From positions 1-32,678 of the IMG/VR virus record IMGVR_UViG_3300045107_000878: a DNA stretch of 32,678 nucleotides; one strand, 5' to 3'. Made by a program: the position numbers and the translations under genes. Below the pieces are notes generated by a model. It searched no databases and was not told the DNA's origin. It saw only the letters and a list, made by a program, of their open reading frames with translations. This document shows, one piece after another, positions 21,658 through 30,340 of this stretch (position 1 is the stretch's first letter; each line of letters opens with the position of its first letter). This DNA is from a virus.

Positions 21658-24139
21658 GAAACGCGTCTCCGTTCGCCTTGCCGTGGTCGGGGGGCGTGAA
21701 GTCCGGGCCGAGCTGCAGGGCATCGGCGATGCGGGCGAGCAAGGCTTCCGTCGGCTATCGCGGGAGATGGACGCCGCGAACAGCCGTGTCGCGGCCTTTT
21801 ATCGGCGCGTGCAGATCGCGGCCGCCGCCGCGGCGACCGCCTTCGCCGCGGGCGCTGCGGCCATGATCCGCTCCGGCCTTCAGGTCGTGGACGCACAGGC
21901 CAAGCTCGCCCAGTCGCTCGGGACCACAGTCGAGAGCATTCAGGTTCTGGAACGCGCCGGCGAACTGGCCGGCGTCTCGATGTCCGGCATCGAACAGGCG
22001 ACCAAGGACCTCACCCGCCGCCTCAGCCAGGCGGCCGCCGGGACCGGTCCTGCCGTCGCGGCGCTCGAACGGCTCGGGCTCTCGGCCTCGGCCTTGCTCG
22101 CCCTGCCGCTGGATGAGCGCGTCGGTCGTATCAATCAGGCGATCGAAGACTTCGTGCCCGCGGCCGAGCGTGCGGCGGTGGCTGGTCAGCTGTTCGGCGA
22201 GGAAGGCAGCATCGCCATCTCCCGGATCGACACGGCGACGCTCCGTCAGGCGACACGGGACGTTCGCGATTTCGGCGTGGTCGTGTCCGAACAGGACGCC
22301 GATCAGATCGAGCGGACGAACGATGCGATCTCCCGCCTCGGTCTGATCTGGCGCGGGCTGTCGAACCAACTCGCCGTTGCCGCCGCCCCCGCCCTCGAAG
22401 CCGTCGCCGACGCGCTGGCGGCGATGTCGCGCACGACCGATCCGCTTGGCCAGGGCATTCGGCTCCTGTTCGACAACATCGGTCGGCTCGCCTCGGTCGC
22501 TGCTGCCTTCGCCGCCTTCATCGCCGGGCGCTGGGTCGCCGGCATGGTTGTGGCTGCCGCCTCGGTGCGCGGCCTTGCCACCGCGCTGGTCTTTCTGCGC
22601 GGCGCGTTGATCCGCACTGGGATCGGCGCGCTCATCGTGGCTGCCGGGGAGCTGATCTACCAGTTCGGTCGCCTGGTGCAGGCGACCGGCGGCTTCGGCG
22701 CCGCGCTCGGCCTTCTTGGCGACGTGGCGGCCGAGGTCTGGGACAGGATCGGTCTGCTGGCCGGCGCCCTGAAAGCGCGCATCGACGCCGCCTGGAGCGG
22801 CATTCAAGCGAGCATCGCCGACGCGCTGCAGGCGTCGCTCGAGGCCGTCGTCACCTTCGGCAATCGCACCATCGGGGCGTTTCAGGGCGCTTTCGATGCG
22901 ATGGTCGTCATCTGGAGCAACCTGCCTCGGGCCATCGGCGATCTGACGATCCAGGCGGCGAATGCGCTGATCGCCGGGCTGGAGTCGATGCTGAACGGCG
23001 CGGTCGACGGCATCAATTCGCTCATCGAGGGCGTCAATGCGGGTCTGGCGGCGATCGGCATCGAGGGGGCCATCGAACTGGTGCCGGACGTCGATCTCGG
23101 CCGGATCGAGAACGAGTTTGCGGGCGCCGCAAGCCGGGCTGGCAATGCAGCGCGTGATGCCTTCGCCGCTGCGTTCGAGACGGACACCTTCGCGGCACCG
23201 GATTTCGGCCTGTCGGCTTTCGCCGAGGATGCGCGCGCTGCCGCCGACAGTGCACGAGAGACGGCGACGGCGCTGGGAGAGCTGGCAGGCGCGCCCCTCG
23301 CTTCCATCGCGGCGCTCCGGGAGGCCATGGCGGGCGCAAACACCGAAATCGACAACGCAGCCGGCGCGACGGAGCGTCTTGATGAAGCCTTCGCAGCCAT
23401 CGGCGGCGCCGGAGGCGATGCCGCAGGAGATGGCGAAGGCTCGGCCGGTTCCGCCGCACGCGCTGCGGAAGCAAGCCGCGCCGCCGGGGAGGCAGCGGCT
23501 TCGGCGGCCACACAGGCGGCAATCGGCTGGGCGGCGGTTCGCGAGGAGTTGTCCCGCTATGCCAGCGAGGCGATGGACTGGGGCAAGGGTCTCGGCAGCG
23601 CTCTCACCAGCGCCTTTCGCAGCGCCGAGGACGCCATCGCCAGCTTCGTGACCGGCGGCAAAATCGACTTCAAGGCACTCGCCGACAGCATCCTCGCCGA
23701 CATCACCCGCATCGCTGTTCGTTCCGCGATCCTCGGGCCGCTTGCCAATGCGCTCGGCGGAAGCGGCGGAGGACTGTTCGGCGGCTTGTTCGGCGGCGGA
23801 GGCGGGCTGTTTGCCGGCATCTTCCATCAAGGCGGCGTCGCCGGGGGTCCCGCCCAGCAGCGGCTCGTCCCGGCACTCGCCTTTGCGGGCGCGCCGCGCT
23901 TCCACGACGGCGGCGTTGCGGGGCTTCGTGCCGACGAGGTGCCCGCGATCCTGCAGCGCGGCGAGATGGTGTTGTCACGGGCTCAGCTGGCAGCGATGGG
24001 CTCGACCCGTGAATCTCGTCCGCCCGTCAACGTGGTGATGAACATCTCGACGCCGGACGCCGGCAGCTTTCGCTACGCCCAAGGGCAGATCGCCGCCGAC
24101 GCCGCCCGCGCCATGGAGCGGGCCCGACGTAATCTCTGA
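21650..24139 (+). CDS. Tail tape measure protein
   Basis: 829 residues from ATG 21650, overlapping the shifted chaperone by 8 nt. The N-terminus (RLAVVGGREVRAELQGIGDA) is the usual tape-measure opening, followed by a long helical, Ala-rich rod. Hydrophobic segments at about 55-73 and 280-305 may insert in the host membrane during ejection. The C-terminal 150 residues match the lambda tape-measure C-terminal domain: KIDFKALADSILADITRIAV, then glycine-rich GGLFGGLFGGGGG and HQGGVAG ... HDGGVAGLRADEVPAILQRG. A length of 829 suggests a tail somewhat shorter than lambda's (tape measure 853 residues). Confidence 0.88.
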   Translation: MAEKRVSVRLAVVGGREVRAELQGIGDAGEQGFRRLSREMDAANSRVAAFYRRVQIAAAAAATAFAAGAAAMIRSGLQVVDAQAKLAQSLGTTVESIQVLERAGELAGVSMSGIEQATKDLTRRLSQAAAGTGPAVAALERLGLSASALLALPLDERVGRINQAIEDFVPAAERAAVAGQLFGEEGSIAISRIDTATLRQATRDVRDFGVVVSEQDADQIERTNDAISRLGLIWRGLSNQLAVAAAPALEAVADALAAMSRTTDPLGQGIRLLFDNIGRLASVAAAFAAFIAGRWVAGMVVAAASVRGLATALVFLRGALIRTGIGALIVAAGELIYQFGRLVQATGGFGAALGLLGDVAAEVWDRIGLLAGALKARIDAAWSGIQASIADALQASLEAVVTFGNRTIGAFQGAFDAMVVIWSNLPRAIGDLTIQAANALIAGLESMLNGAVDGINSLIEGVNAGLAAIGIEGAIELVPDVDLGRIENEFAGAASRAGNAARDAFAAAFETDTFAAPDFGLSAFAEDARAAADSARETATALGELAGAPLASIAALREAMAGANTEIDNAAGATERLDEAFAAIGGAGGDAAGDGEGSAGSAARAAEASRAAGEAAASAATQAAIGWAAVREELSRYASEAMDWGKGLGSALTSAFRSAEDAIASFVTGGKIDFKALADSILADITRIAVRSAILGPLANALGGSGGGLFGGLFGGGGGLFAGIFHQGGVAGGPAQQRLVPALAFAGAPRFHDGGVAGLRADEVPAILQRGEMVLSRAQLAAMGSTRESRPPVNVVMNISTPDAGSFRYAQGQIAADAARAMERARRNL

Positions 24140-24166
24140 ACTGGTCAATCTCTGACGGATCGACAG

Positions 24167-24769
24167 ATGAGCGGCTTTCACGAAGTTCAGTTCCCGCCGG
24201 ACATTTCCTACGGGGCCTCCGGCGGCCCTGGCTACTCGACCACCGTGGTGACGACGATTTCTGGACACGAGCGGCGCAACGCCAACTGGGCCGCCGCGCG
24301 GGGCAAATGGAACGTGGCGCACGGCCTGAAGAAACGCGATCAGGTGGCCGCCCTCATCGCCTTCTTTCGCGCGCGACGCGGACGTGCCTATGGCTTCCGC
24401 TTCAAGGACTGGACCGACTACCAGGCGCTGGCCCAGTTGCTCGGGCAAGGCGACGGCGCGCGCAAGACGTTCCAACTCGTGAAGACCTACGCGAGCGGCG
24501 GCGAGGTCGAGACCCGGGTCATCAGCAAGCCCGTTCCCGGAACGGTGAAGATCTACCGCGACGGCGTCGAGGCGGTCTCTGGCTGGAGCATCAATACGGC
24601 GACCGGGCTCGTGACTTTCAATGTTGCCCCCGCATCCGGCGTCCAGGTGACGGCGGACCTCGAGTTCGACGTGCCCGTCCGCTTCGACAGCGATCAGATG
24701 GACCTCACGATCGAAACCTATCAGCTCGGCAGTTGGGGCCAGATCCCGGTGCTGGAGATCAGACCATGA
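24167..24769 (+). CDS. DUF2460 protein, distal tail / tip component (GTA-like)
   Basis: 200 residues from ATG 24167. The opening (FHEVQFPPDISYGASGGPGY), then RRNANWAAARGKWNVAHGLK and FFRARRGRAYGFRFKDWTDY are diagnostic of DUF2460 (TIGR02217), the family of Rhodobacter GTA gp12. The second half holds beta strands (GTVKIYRDGVEAVSGWSINT). In GTA particles this protein forms the distal tail ring that connects tube and tip hub. The gene sits right after the tape measure, as in GTA, and overlaps the next gene by ATGA. Confidence 0.85.
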   Translation: MSGFHEVQFPPDISYGASGGPGYSTTVVTTISGHERRNANWAAARGKWNVAHGLKKRDQVAALIAFFRARRGRAYGFRFKDWTDYQALAQLLGQGDGARKTFQLVKTYASGGEVETRVISKPVPGTVKIYRDGVEAVSGWSINTATGLVTFNVAPASGVQVTADLEFDVPVRFDSDQMDLTIETYQLGSWGQIPVLEIRP

Positions 24770-26376
24770 AATCGACTTCGGCAGCCCTCGCGGCGCACCT
24801 CGCTGGACCGGTGACGACGCTCGCCACCTGCTGGCGCATCTCTCGCGTTGGCGGCAAGGAGTTCTTCTTCACCGACCACGACCGGGATCTGTCGTTCGAG
24901 GGCAACGTCTATAAGGCGAGTTCCGGCTATTCGCGCACGGCCATCGCCAATGATGCGAGCCTGAGCGTCGACAATCTCGACGTCGAGGGCGTCTTCGACA
25001 GCGCGGCGATCACCGAGGAGGAGCTGCGCGCGGGTCTCTTCGATCAGGCAGAGGTACGGATCTTCCTGGTCAACTGGGCGGATCCCGCCATGGGCGCTCT
25101 TCGGATGCGCCGCGGCTGGTTCGGCGAGGTCGTGCTGACCGAGCAGGGCATTTTCCGGACTGAACTGCGCGGCATGACGCAAGCGCTGCAGCAACGCATC
25201 GGCGAGCTCTACAGCCCCGAATGCCGCGCCGATCTCGGAGATCATCGCTGCAAGGTGCCGGTCAATCCGCCAGAAATCGCCCGGTCGACGGCGTACTCCG
25301 TTGGTGACGTGGTGCGCGTGCGTACGACCGGCACGCCCGTCAGCTTCGCACTGCCGATCGTCAACGGCAGCTTCGAGGCGGATGGCGCCGGCGACGGCTC
25401 CAGCTTCACGCCCACCGGATGGACGAAGGTGTCCGGCGACTGGGACGTGCACGACGCTGCCAACGGCGGTCTGTCCCCTGCGGTTGGCAGCTTCTATTTG
25501 GAAGGCGGAAGCTCGGCATCGGGGGAACTGACCCAGTCACTCGACCTCCTCGTCGCGGGGCTGGATCCTTTGCAGATCGACGGCGACGCCTACCGGCTGG
25601 ACGCATCGGTGAGCCAGGCGAATTCGTTCCCGGACGATCTGGGGCGGGTCGTCATCGAAGCTCTGGACGGCTCGTCGAACCTGCTCTCAACGCTTCTCGA
25701 CACGGGCTTCGAGGTGATCCTGCCCGAGGACAGCTGGGTTCAGCGGGGCGTTTCGCAGGCCCAGCTGCCGGTAGGAACCAGGTTTCTCCGCTTCCGGCTC
25801 CTGCATCAGCTCGCGGCCGGCAGTCAGTCGAACGCGGCCTTCGATGCTGTCGTGTCGACGATTACGGACACAACGGCATCGGTACCGACTTCCGCAGATT
25901 TTGAGAACCGCGTCTATCGGTGCGTGACCGCCGGAAAGACCGCAGCTCAGCAGCCGAGTTTCGACACCACCGTGGGCACGCAAACGGCCGATGGTGGCGC
26001 GGTTTTCGAGGCCGAGGAAGCCTGGAGCCGGTCGGGCATCGTGACGGCAGTCACCGAACGGGCCATCTTCAACGCCACGCTCAATGAACCACGAGCGGTT
26101 GATGGCTGGTTTGCTGGTGGTGTGCTGACCTGGGAGACCGGCGCCAATGCCGGTCGCTCCATCGAAGTCAAGGGCTGGACCCAAGGCAGCGGGCGGATCG
26201 AGCTGTTCCTGCCGATGGGATACGCGATCGAGCCCGGCGACGCCTTCCGCGTTCATCCCGGCTGCGACAAGCGGCTCGACACCTGCATCGACCGGTTCGC
26301 CAACGTCCTGAACTTTCGCGGCGAGCCCTACGTGCCGGGCCAGGACGCCATGATGAGCTATCCCGATGCACGCTGA
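24766..26376 (+). CDS. DUF2163 tail tip protein with a large inserted beta domain
   Basis: 536 residues from ATG 24766 (ATGA overlap). Residues 1-190 are the DUF2163/GTA gp13 core (CWRISRVGGKEFFFTDHDRD, GVFDSAAITEEELRAG, C153 and C162 in the PECR and HRCK turns), and the end has the conserved HPGCDKRLDTC (C500, C507) and FRGEPYVPG. These four cysteines match the iron-sulfur site reported for the GTA hub. Between them lies about 175 residues (194-368) that look like a jelly-roll carbohydrate-binding module (NGSFEADGAGDGSSFTPTGW ... GSFYLEGGSS), then a short module 370-420 (YRCVTAGKTAAQQPSF). The usual length is about 290, so the insert is large. Confidence 0.82.
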   Translation: MKSTSAALAAHLAGPVTTLATCWRISRVGGKEFFFTDHDRDLSFEGNVYKASSGYSRTAIANDASLSVDNLDVEGVFDSAAITEEELRAGLFDQAEVRIFLVNWADPAMGALRMRRGWFGEVVLTEQGIFRTELRGMTQALQQRIGELYSPECRADLGDHRCKVPVNPPEIARSTAYSVGDVVRVRTTGTPVSFALPIVNGSFEADGAGDGSSFTPTGWTKVSGDWDVHDAANGGLSPAVGSFYLEGGSSASGELTQSLDLLVAGLDPLQIDGDAYRLDASVSQANSFPDDLGRVVIEALDGSSNLLSTLLDTGFEVILPEDSWVQRGVSQAQLPVGTRFLRFRLLHQLAAGSQSNAAFDAVVSTITDTTASVPTSADFENRVYRCVTAGKTAAQQPSFDTTVGTQTADGGAVFEAEEAWSRSGIVTAVTERAIFNATLNEPRAVDGWFAGGVLTWETGANAGRSIEVKGWTQGSGRIELFLPMGYAIEPGDAFRVHPGCDKRLDTCIDRFANVLNFRGEPYVPGQDAMMSYPDAR

Positions 26377-26830
26377 CTGCCCACCATCAGCATCCGCCAG
26401 CGCGAGCGCGGATCTGGCCGATGTGATCGTCGCCGAGGCCCGGACCTGGCTGGGTGTTCCCTGGCGGCACCAGGGACGCAGCCGCGCCGGTGTCGACTGC
26501 GCAGGGCTCGTGGTGCTGGTGGCGCGGGCGCTCGAACTCGCCGACCACGACAGCACGGCCTATGGGCGCCGCGCGCAGGGACAGGGCTTCGTCGAGCACT
26601 TTCGCGGGCACATGGATGGTGTCGCCGTCACGCAAGCGCGGCCCGGCGACGTCCTCGTCTTCGCCGATCAGGCTTATCCCTGCCACTGCGGCTTTCTGAC
26701 GGAGAGGCTCGAACGGCCGCATCTCCTGCACGCGCACGCGACGCGCAGGCGGGTGATCGAGGAACCCTATGCCGGCGAATGGCCGGCCAAGATCAAGTTC
26801 GCATTTCGCTTTCGTTCTCCCGGATCCTGA
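26366..26830 (+). CDS. NlpC/P60 family peptidase, tail tip (GTA gp14-like)
   Basis: 154 residues from ATG 26366, overlapping the DUF2163 gene by 11 nt. The NlpC/P60 cysteine is C45 in GVDCAGLVV, the first histidine H107 in CHCGFL, and the third catalytic position is likely H122 or H124 (LLHAHA). The domain opens with VIVAEARTWLGVPWRHQGRS. This is the peptidoglycan-cutting enzyme of the tail tip in GTA-like phages, used to get DNA through the host wall. The next gene starts 6 bases after the stop. Confidence 0.87.
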   Translation: MHADCPPSASASASADLADVIVAEARTWLGVPWRHQGRSRAGVDCAGLVVLVARALELADHDSTAYGRRAQGQGFVEHFRGHMDGVAVTQARPGDVLVFADQAYPCHCGFLTERLERPHLLHAHATRRRVIEEPYAGEWPAKIKFAFRFRSPGS

Positions 26831-26836
26831 CCTCCC

Positions 26837-29800
26837 ATGGCCATTCTCGTTGCAGTGGGCGGGGCCGCGCTCGGCTCCGCGGTCGGCGTCGGCTGGCAGG
26901 CCGGCTGGCTCGTCGGCTCGGTGGTCGGCAGCCTCTTGTTCCCGGCCAAGGGGCAGAACGTCACTACCGAGGGACCGCGCCTCGGCGACCTGACCGTTTC
27001 CTCGTCCGCCTATGGCGCAGCGATCGCCATCGGCTACGGCACCCTACGCATGGCCGGAAACATGATCTGGTCGTCCGGGATCCGCGAGCAGCAGAACGTC
27101 ACCCGGACCCGCTCGGGCGGCAAGGGCGGCGGCGGAGCCACCCAGACCTCGGTCACGTATTCCTACTTCGCGTCCTTCGCCCTCAGCTTCGGCGAAGGGC
27201 CGGCCGAGGACGTGCTTCGGATCTGGGCGGACGGCAAACTCATCTACGACAAGACCGGCGCGAGCCCCGACGTCGCCAAAGCGGATCTCAAGTTCCGTTT
27301 CCATTCGGGGGCGGAGGATCAGCTGGCCGATCCGCTGATCGAAACGCACGTCGGCGCGGGCCGCGCGCCCGCCCATCGGGGTCTTGCCACCATCGTCTTC
27401 GAAGATCTGGCGCTCGCGGACTTCGGCAACCGCATCCCCAACATTACGGCTGAGATCACCTACCAGCGGGCGGCGCAGCAGCCCTACCAGCTGCTCGATT
27501 TCATCACGACGGGCGAAGGCGGATATTTCGGAACCTACCAGATCGACGACCTGGCCGTCGATTGGCGGCGCGGATACGGCTACTTCCTGGACAGCGACGT
27601 CAACGCCGCCGAGGCCGGGATCCGCCGCTTCAGCCTGCGGACCATGAAAGAAGACCGCCAGGCGCGGATGACGGACATCACGGCCGTCGCGCCGAACAAC
27701 TTCCCGAGCACGCTGTTCTGCGGCGAGGACGGTCACCTCTATGTCGTGACCGGATCGAGCAACTCACGACCGATCCTGCGCATCGAACCGAATGCCCTCA
27801 AGGAAGTCGGCCGCTTTGGTTCCACCAGCAGCGGCCTGACCAATTCGACCCTGCGGTTCGTCGCCACGACGTGGATGGGGATGGTCTCCGCTTACGGCCC
27901 CTCTGGCCGCGTCGATTTCGTTCTAACCGGATCGCTCTTCGACGATGTCGGACTCATCCGCGCCGACACTATGAGCTATGTCTGGGGCGCCGGGCAAAGC
28001 GTCACGGAGCCTCGCGTTCGGGGCGTCATTGGTGGTGCGGTCGGAGAAGGCTTCGGGGATGGCTGGATCCTCGGCAGCGGGACGAGCACGAACCATGGAA
28101 GCCTCAGCCTCTATCGCCTGCGGGTCTCTGCGCTTGCAGGGTACGACGGCCTCACCGGCCAATCCCTCGGCGTCACCTTCGAGAAGGTTGCCACCTTCGC
28201 AGCCTCGGATGTCGAGAGCGGCGCCACTGGCTTCTACGGCAGCGCGGGCGGGCTCACCTACGACACGACAGACGACAGCGTCATCTTTCAGGCGCGCATC
28301 TCGAACGGGGGATCACCCGGCGCGATCTATACGCTGAAATGGCGCAGCGACACCGGCATCGTCTGGAAGACGGTCGTTCCGATCCAGATCAACTACGAAG
28401 GGCCTTACTACGGTCAGAGCCGGTTGCGCGGGCAGCGTTGGACGCTGATGCGGGCCACGCGCGTCATCCAGCTGGACACCGCCACGGGCGTTCTCGTTCT
28501 CAATGAGATCTGGCCGGGCGCCGTCAGCGAAGGCGGCGCTCAGGTCTACGATGCCGTCACCGACACGCATCTGGTTCGCGGCAGCCAGGGCTGGGCGAAA
28601 CTCTTCCTCAATCGCGGCGGTGGTGGTGGAGAGACGCTCTCCGGCATCGTCTCCGACCTTTGCGCCCGTGGCGGCCTTGGTCTGTCCGATATCGACGTCG
28701 CCGATCTCGGGGCGACGGTCCCCGGCTATGTCATCGGGCGACAGACCACCGTGCGGGGCGCGATCGAGCCGCTTGCGCAGGCCTATTTCTTTGATGCTGC
28801 GGAAAGCGACGATGCCCTGCGTTTCCGGACACGGGGACGACCGCCCGCCGCGACCATCGAAGCGGATCTTCTGCTGCCGCTGGATGAGCGGACCGGCGAG
28901 AGCTGGCGTGAGCGTCGCACGCAGGAGGTCGAACTGCCGGAACGGGTCAGCGTCGTCTACATGGACGCGCAAGCCGACTACCAGCAGGGCACGCAGAGCG
29001 AAAAGCGCACCTCCCTGCCGCTACCGACCATGCATTCGCGCAACCAGTCCAGCGTGGAACTGGCCCTTACGCTTGATGCGACGACGGCCAAGCAGATCGC
29101 AGCCAAGACGCTCTACAGCGCGTGGATCGAACGCAGCGCTTACGAAGCAGAGCTGCCGGCCGACTGGCTGCGCCTAGATCCCACCGATGTCGTGGACGTG
29201 GTCTTTGCCTCGGGCTCGACCTTCCGGACCCGCATCACCCGTCTCGATGTCGGGGCCGATTTCTCGCTCGCCGTGAAAGGGGTTTCGGAGGCTGCCGCCA
29301 CCTACGTCTCCAATGTGGCTGCCGATGGCGGCTCCGGCAAACCGGTCCAATTCGTCGGCAGTCAGGCCGCGACGCGGCTGATCCTGCCGGACTTGTCCCT
29401 GCTGCGCGACACCGATGACACCGGCGGGTCGGGGTCGCGGATCTACTACCTCATGGGCGGCTTCGGAGGTGCGGGATGGCCCGGCGCCTCTCTCTACCGC
29501 AGCGCCGACGGCACGGCGTGGGCACAGGTCGGGCGATCCCTGAGCGAGGCGGCCTGGGGCGCCACGGCAAATGCCCTCGGCACGCCGACATCCCCGTTCG
29601 CGACCGATGAGACAAACAGCCTAACGGTGTTCATGACCACCGGCGGCGAACGGCTGGAGAGCGTCACACAGGACTCGATGCTCAGCGGCGCCAACGCGGC
29701 CCTCGTCCTCAAGGCCAACGGCGAGCCCGAGATCATCCAGTTCCGCGACGTGACGCTGAACCCGGACGGCTCCTGCACCCTGTCCGGGCTTCTGCGGGGC

Positions 29801-30340
29801 CGCCGTGGCACTGATGTCTTCGTGGAGGGACACGAGGCCGGCGAGTTGTTTGTCCTCCTCGACCCCGACGATGTCGAGACCATGGTCACCTCGCTCGGCG
29901 ATCTCGATCTCCCCCGGTCCTGGAGAGCGGTCGGCTTCGGCACGATCTTCGAGGATGCGGAAACATTGGTCACCAGCCACTCGGGCCGTGACCTGAGGCC
30001 GTACGCGCCTTGGAACCTCCAAGCGGCGCTGACCGGCAGTCCGGCCGACATCAGCCTCTCCTGGGTCCGGCGGACGCGGATCGGCGGCGAGCTGAAGGAC
30101 GGCACCGGCCTCGTGCCGCTCGGCGAGACCTCCGAAACCTACGAGATCGACATCCTCTCCGCCCCTGGCGGCGCGGTGAAGCGGACGCTCACCGCGACGA
30201 GCCCAAACGTCGTCTACGCCAATGCCGACATCCTCGCCGACTTCGGTGTGGTTCCGTCGTCCCTGACCGTCGCCGTCTTCCAGATCAGCGCCGTCGCGGG
30301 CCGCGGCTTCCCGCGCACCGTCACATTGGAGATCAACTGA
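26837..30340 (+). CDS. Large tail tip hub / host-specificity protein (GTA gp15-like)
   Basis: 1167 residues from ATG 26837. The N-terminus has a Gly-rich hydrophobic stretch (VGGAALGSAVGVGWQAG) and the conserved GYGTLRMAGNMIWSSGIRE and FALSFGEGPAEDVLRIWADG of phage hub proteins. Residues about 235-595 are repetitive beta sequence (DGHLYVVTGSSNSRPILRIE, DTTDDSVIFQARISN), looking like a propeller, where GTA gp15 has a glycosidase-like barrel. From about 610 the Phage-tail_3 region follows (VPGYVIGRQTTVRGAIEPLA), then a late region ending in an FNIII-like domain (residues about 1055-1167). It is the receptor-proximal hub; host choice is inferred. Confidence 0.8.
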   Translation: MAILVAVGGAALGSAVGVGWQAGWLVGSVVGSLLFPAKGQNVTTEGPRLGDLTVSSSAYGAAIAIGYGTLRMAGNMIWSSGIREQQNVTRTRSGGKGGGGATQTSVTYSYFASFALSFGEGPAEDVLRIWADGKLIYDKTGASPDVAKADLKFRFHSGAEDQLADPLIETHVGAGRAPAHRGLATIVFEDLALADFGNRIPNITAEITYQRAAQQPYQLLDFITTGEGGYFGTYQIDDLAVDWRRGYGYFLDSDVNAAEAGIRRFSLRTMKEDRQARMTDITAVAPNNFPSTLFCGEDGHLYVVTGSSNSRPILRIEPNALKEVGRFGSTSSGLTNSTLRFVATTWMGMVSAYGPSGRVDFVLTGSLFDDVGLIRADTMSYVWGAGQSVTEPRVRGVIGGAVGEGFGDGWILGSGTSTNHGSLSLYRLRVSALAGYDGLTGQSLGVTFEKVATFAASDVESGATGFYGSAGGLTYDTTDDSVIFQARISNGGSPGAIYTLKWRSDTGIVWKTVVPIQINYEGPYYGQSRLRGQRWTLMRATRVIQLDTATGVLVLNEIWPGAVSEGGAQVYDAVTDTHLVRGSQGWAKLFLNRGGGGGETLSGIVSDLCARGGLGLSDIDVADLGATVPGYVIGRQTTVRGAIEPLAQAYFFDAAESDDALRFRTRGRPPAATIEADLLLPLDERTGESWRERRTQEVELPERVSVVYMDAQADYQQGTQSEKRTSLPLPTMHSRNQSSVELALTLDATTAKQIAAKTLYSAWIERSAYEAELPADWLRLDPTDVVDVVFASGSTFRTRITRLDVGADFSLAVKGVSEAAATYVSNVAADGGSGKPVQFVGSQAATRLILPDLSLLRDTDDTGGSGSRIYYLMGGFGGAGWPGASLYRSADGTAWAQVGRSLSEAAWGATANALGTPTSPFATDETNSLTVFMTTGGERLESVTQDSMLSGANAALVLKANGEPEIIQFRDVTLNPDGSCTLSGLLRGRRGTDVFVEGHEAGELFVLLDPDDVETMVTSLGDLDLPRSWRAVGFGTIFEDAETLVTSHSGRDLRPYAPWNLQAALTGSPADISLSWVRRTRIGGELKDGTGLVPLGETSETYEIDILSAPGGAVKRTLTATSPNVVYANADILADFGVVPSSLTVAVFQISAVAGRGFPRTVTLEIN

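Noticed and set aside
21755-23905. 716-residue minus-strand open frame opposite the tape measure gene
   Set aside because: High GC content keeps antisense frames open; composition is that of a shadow, and the plus strand holds a clear tape measure protein.
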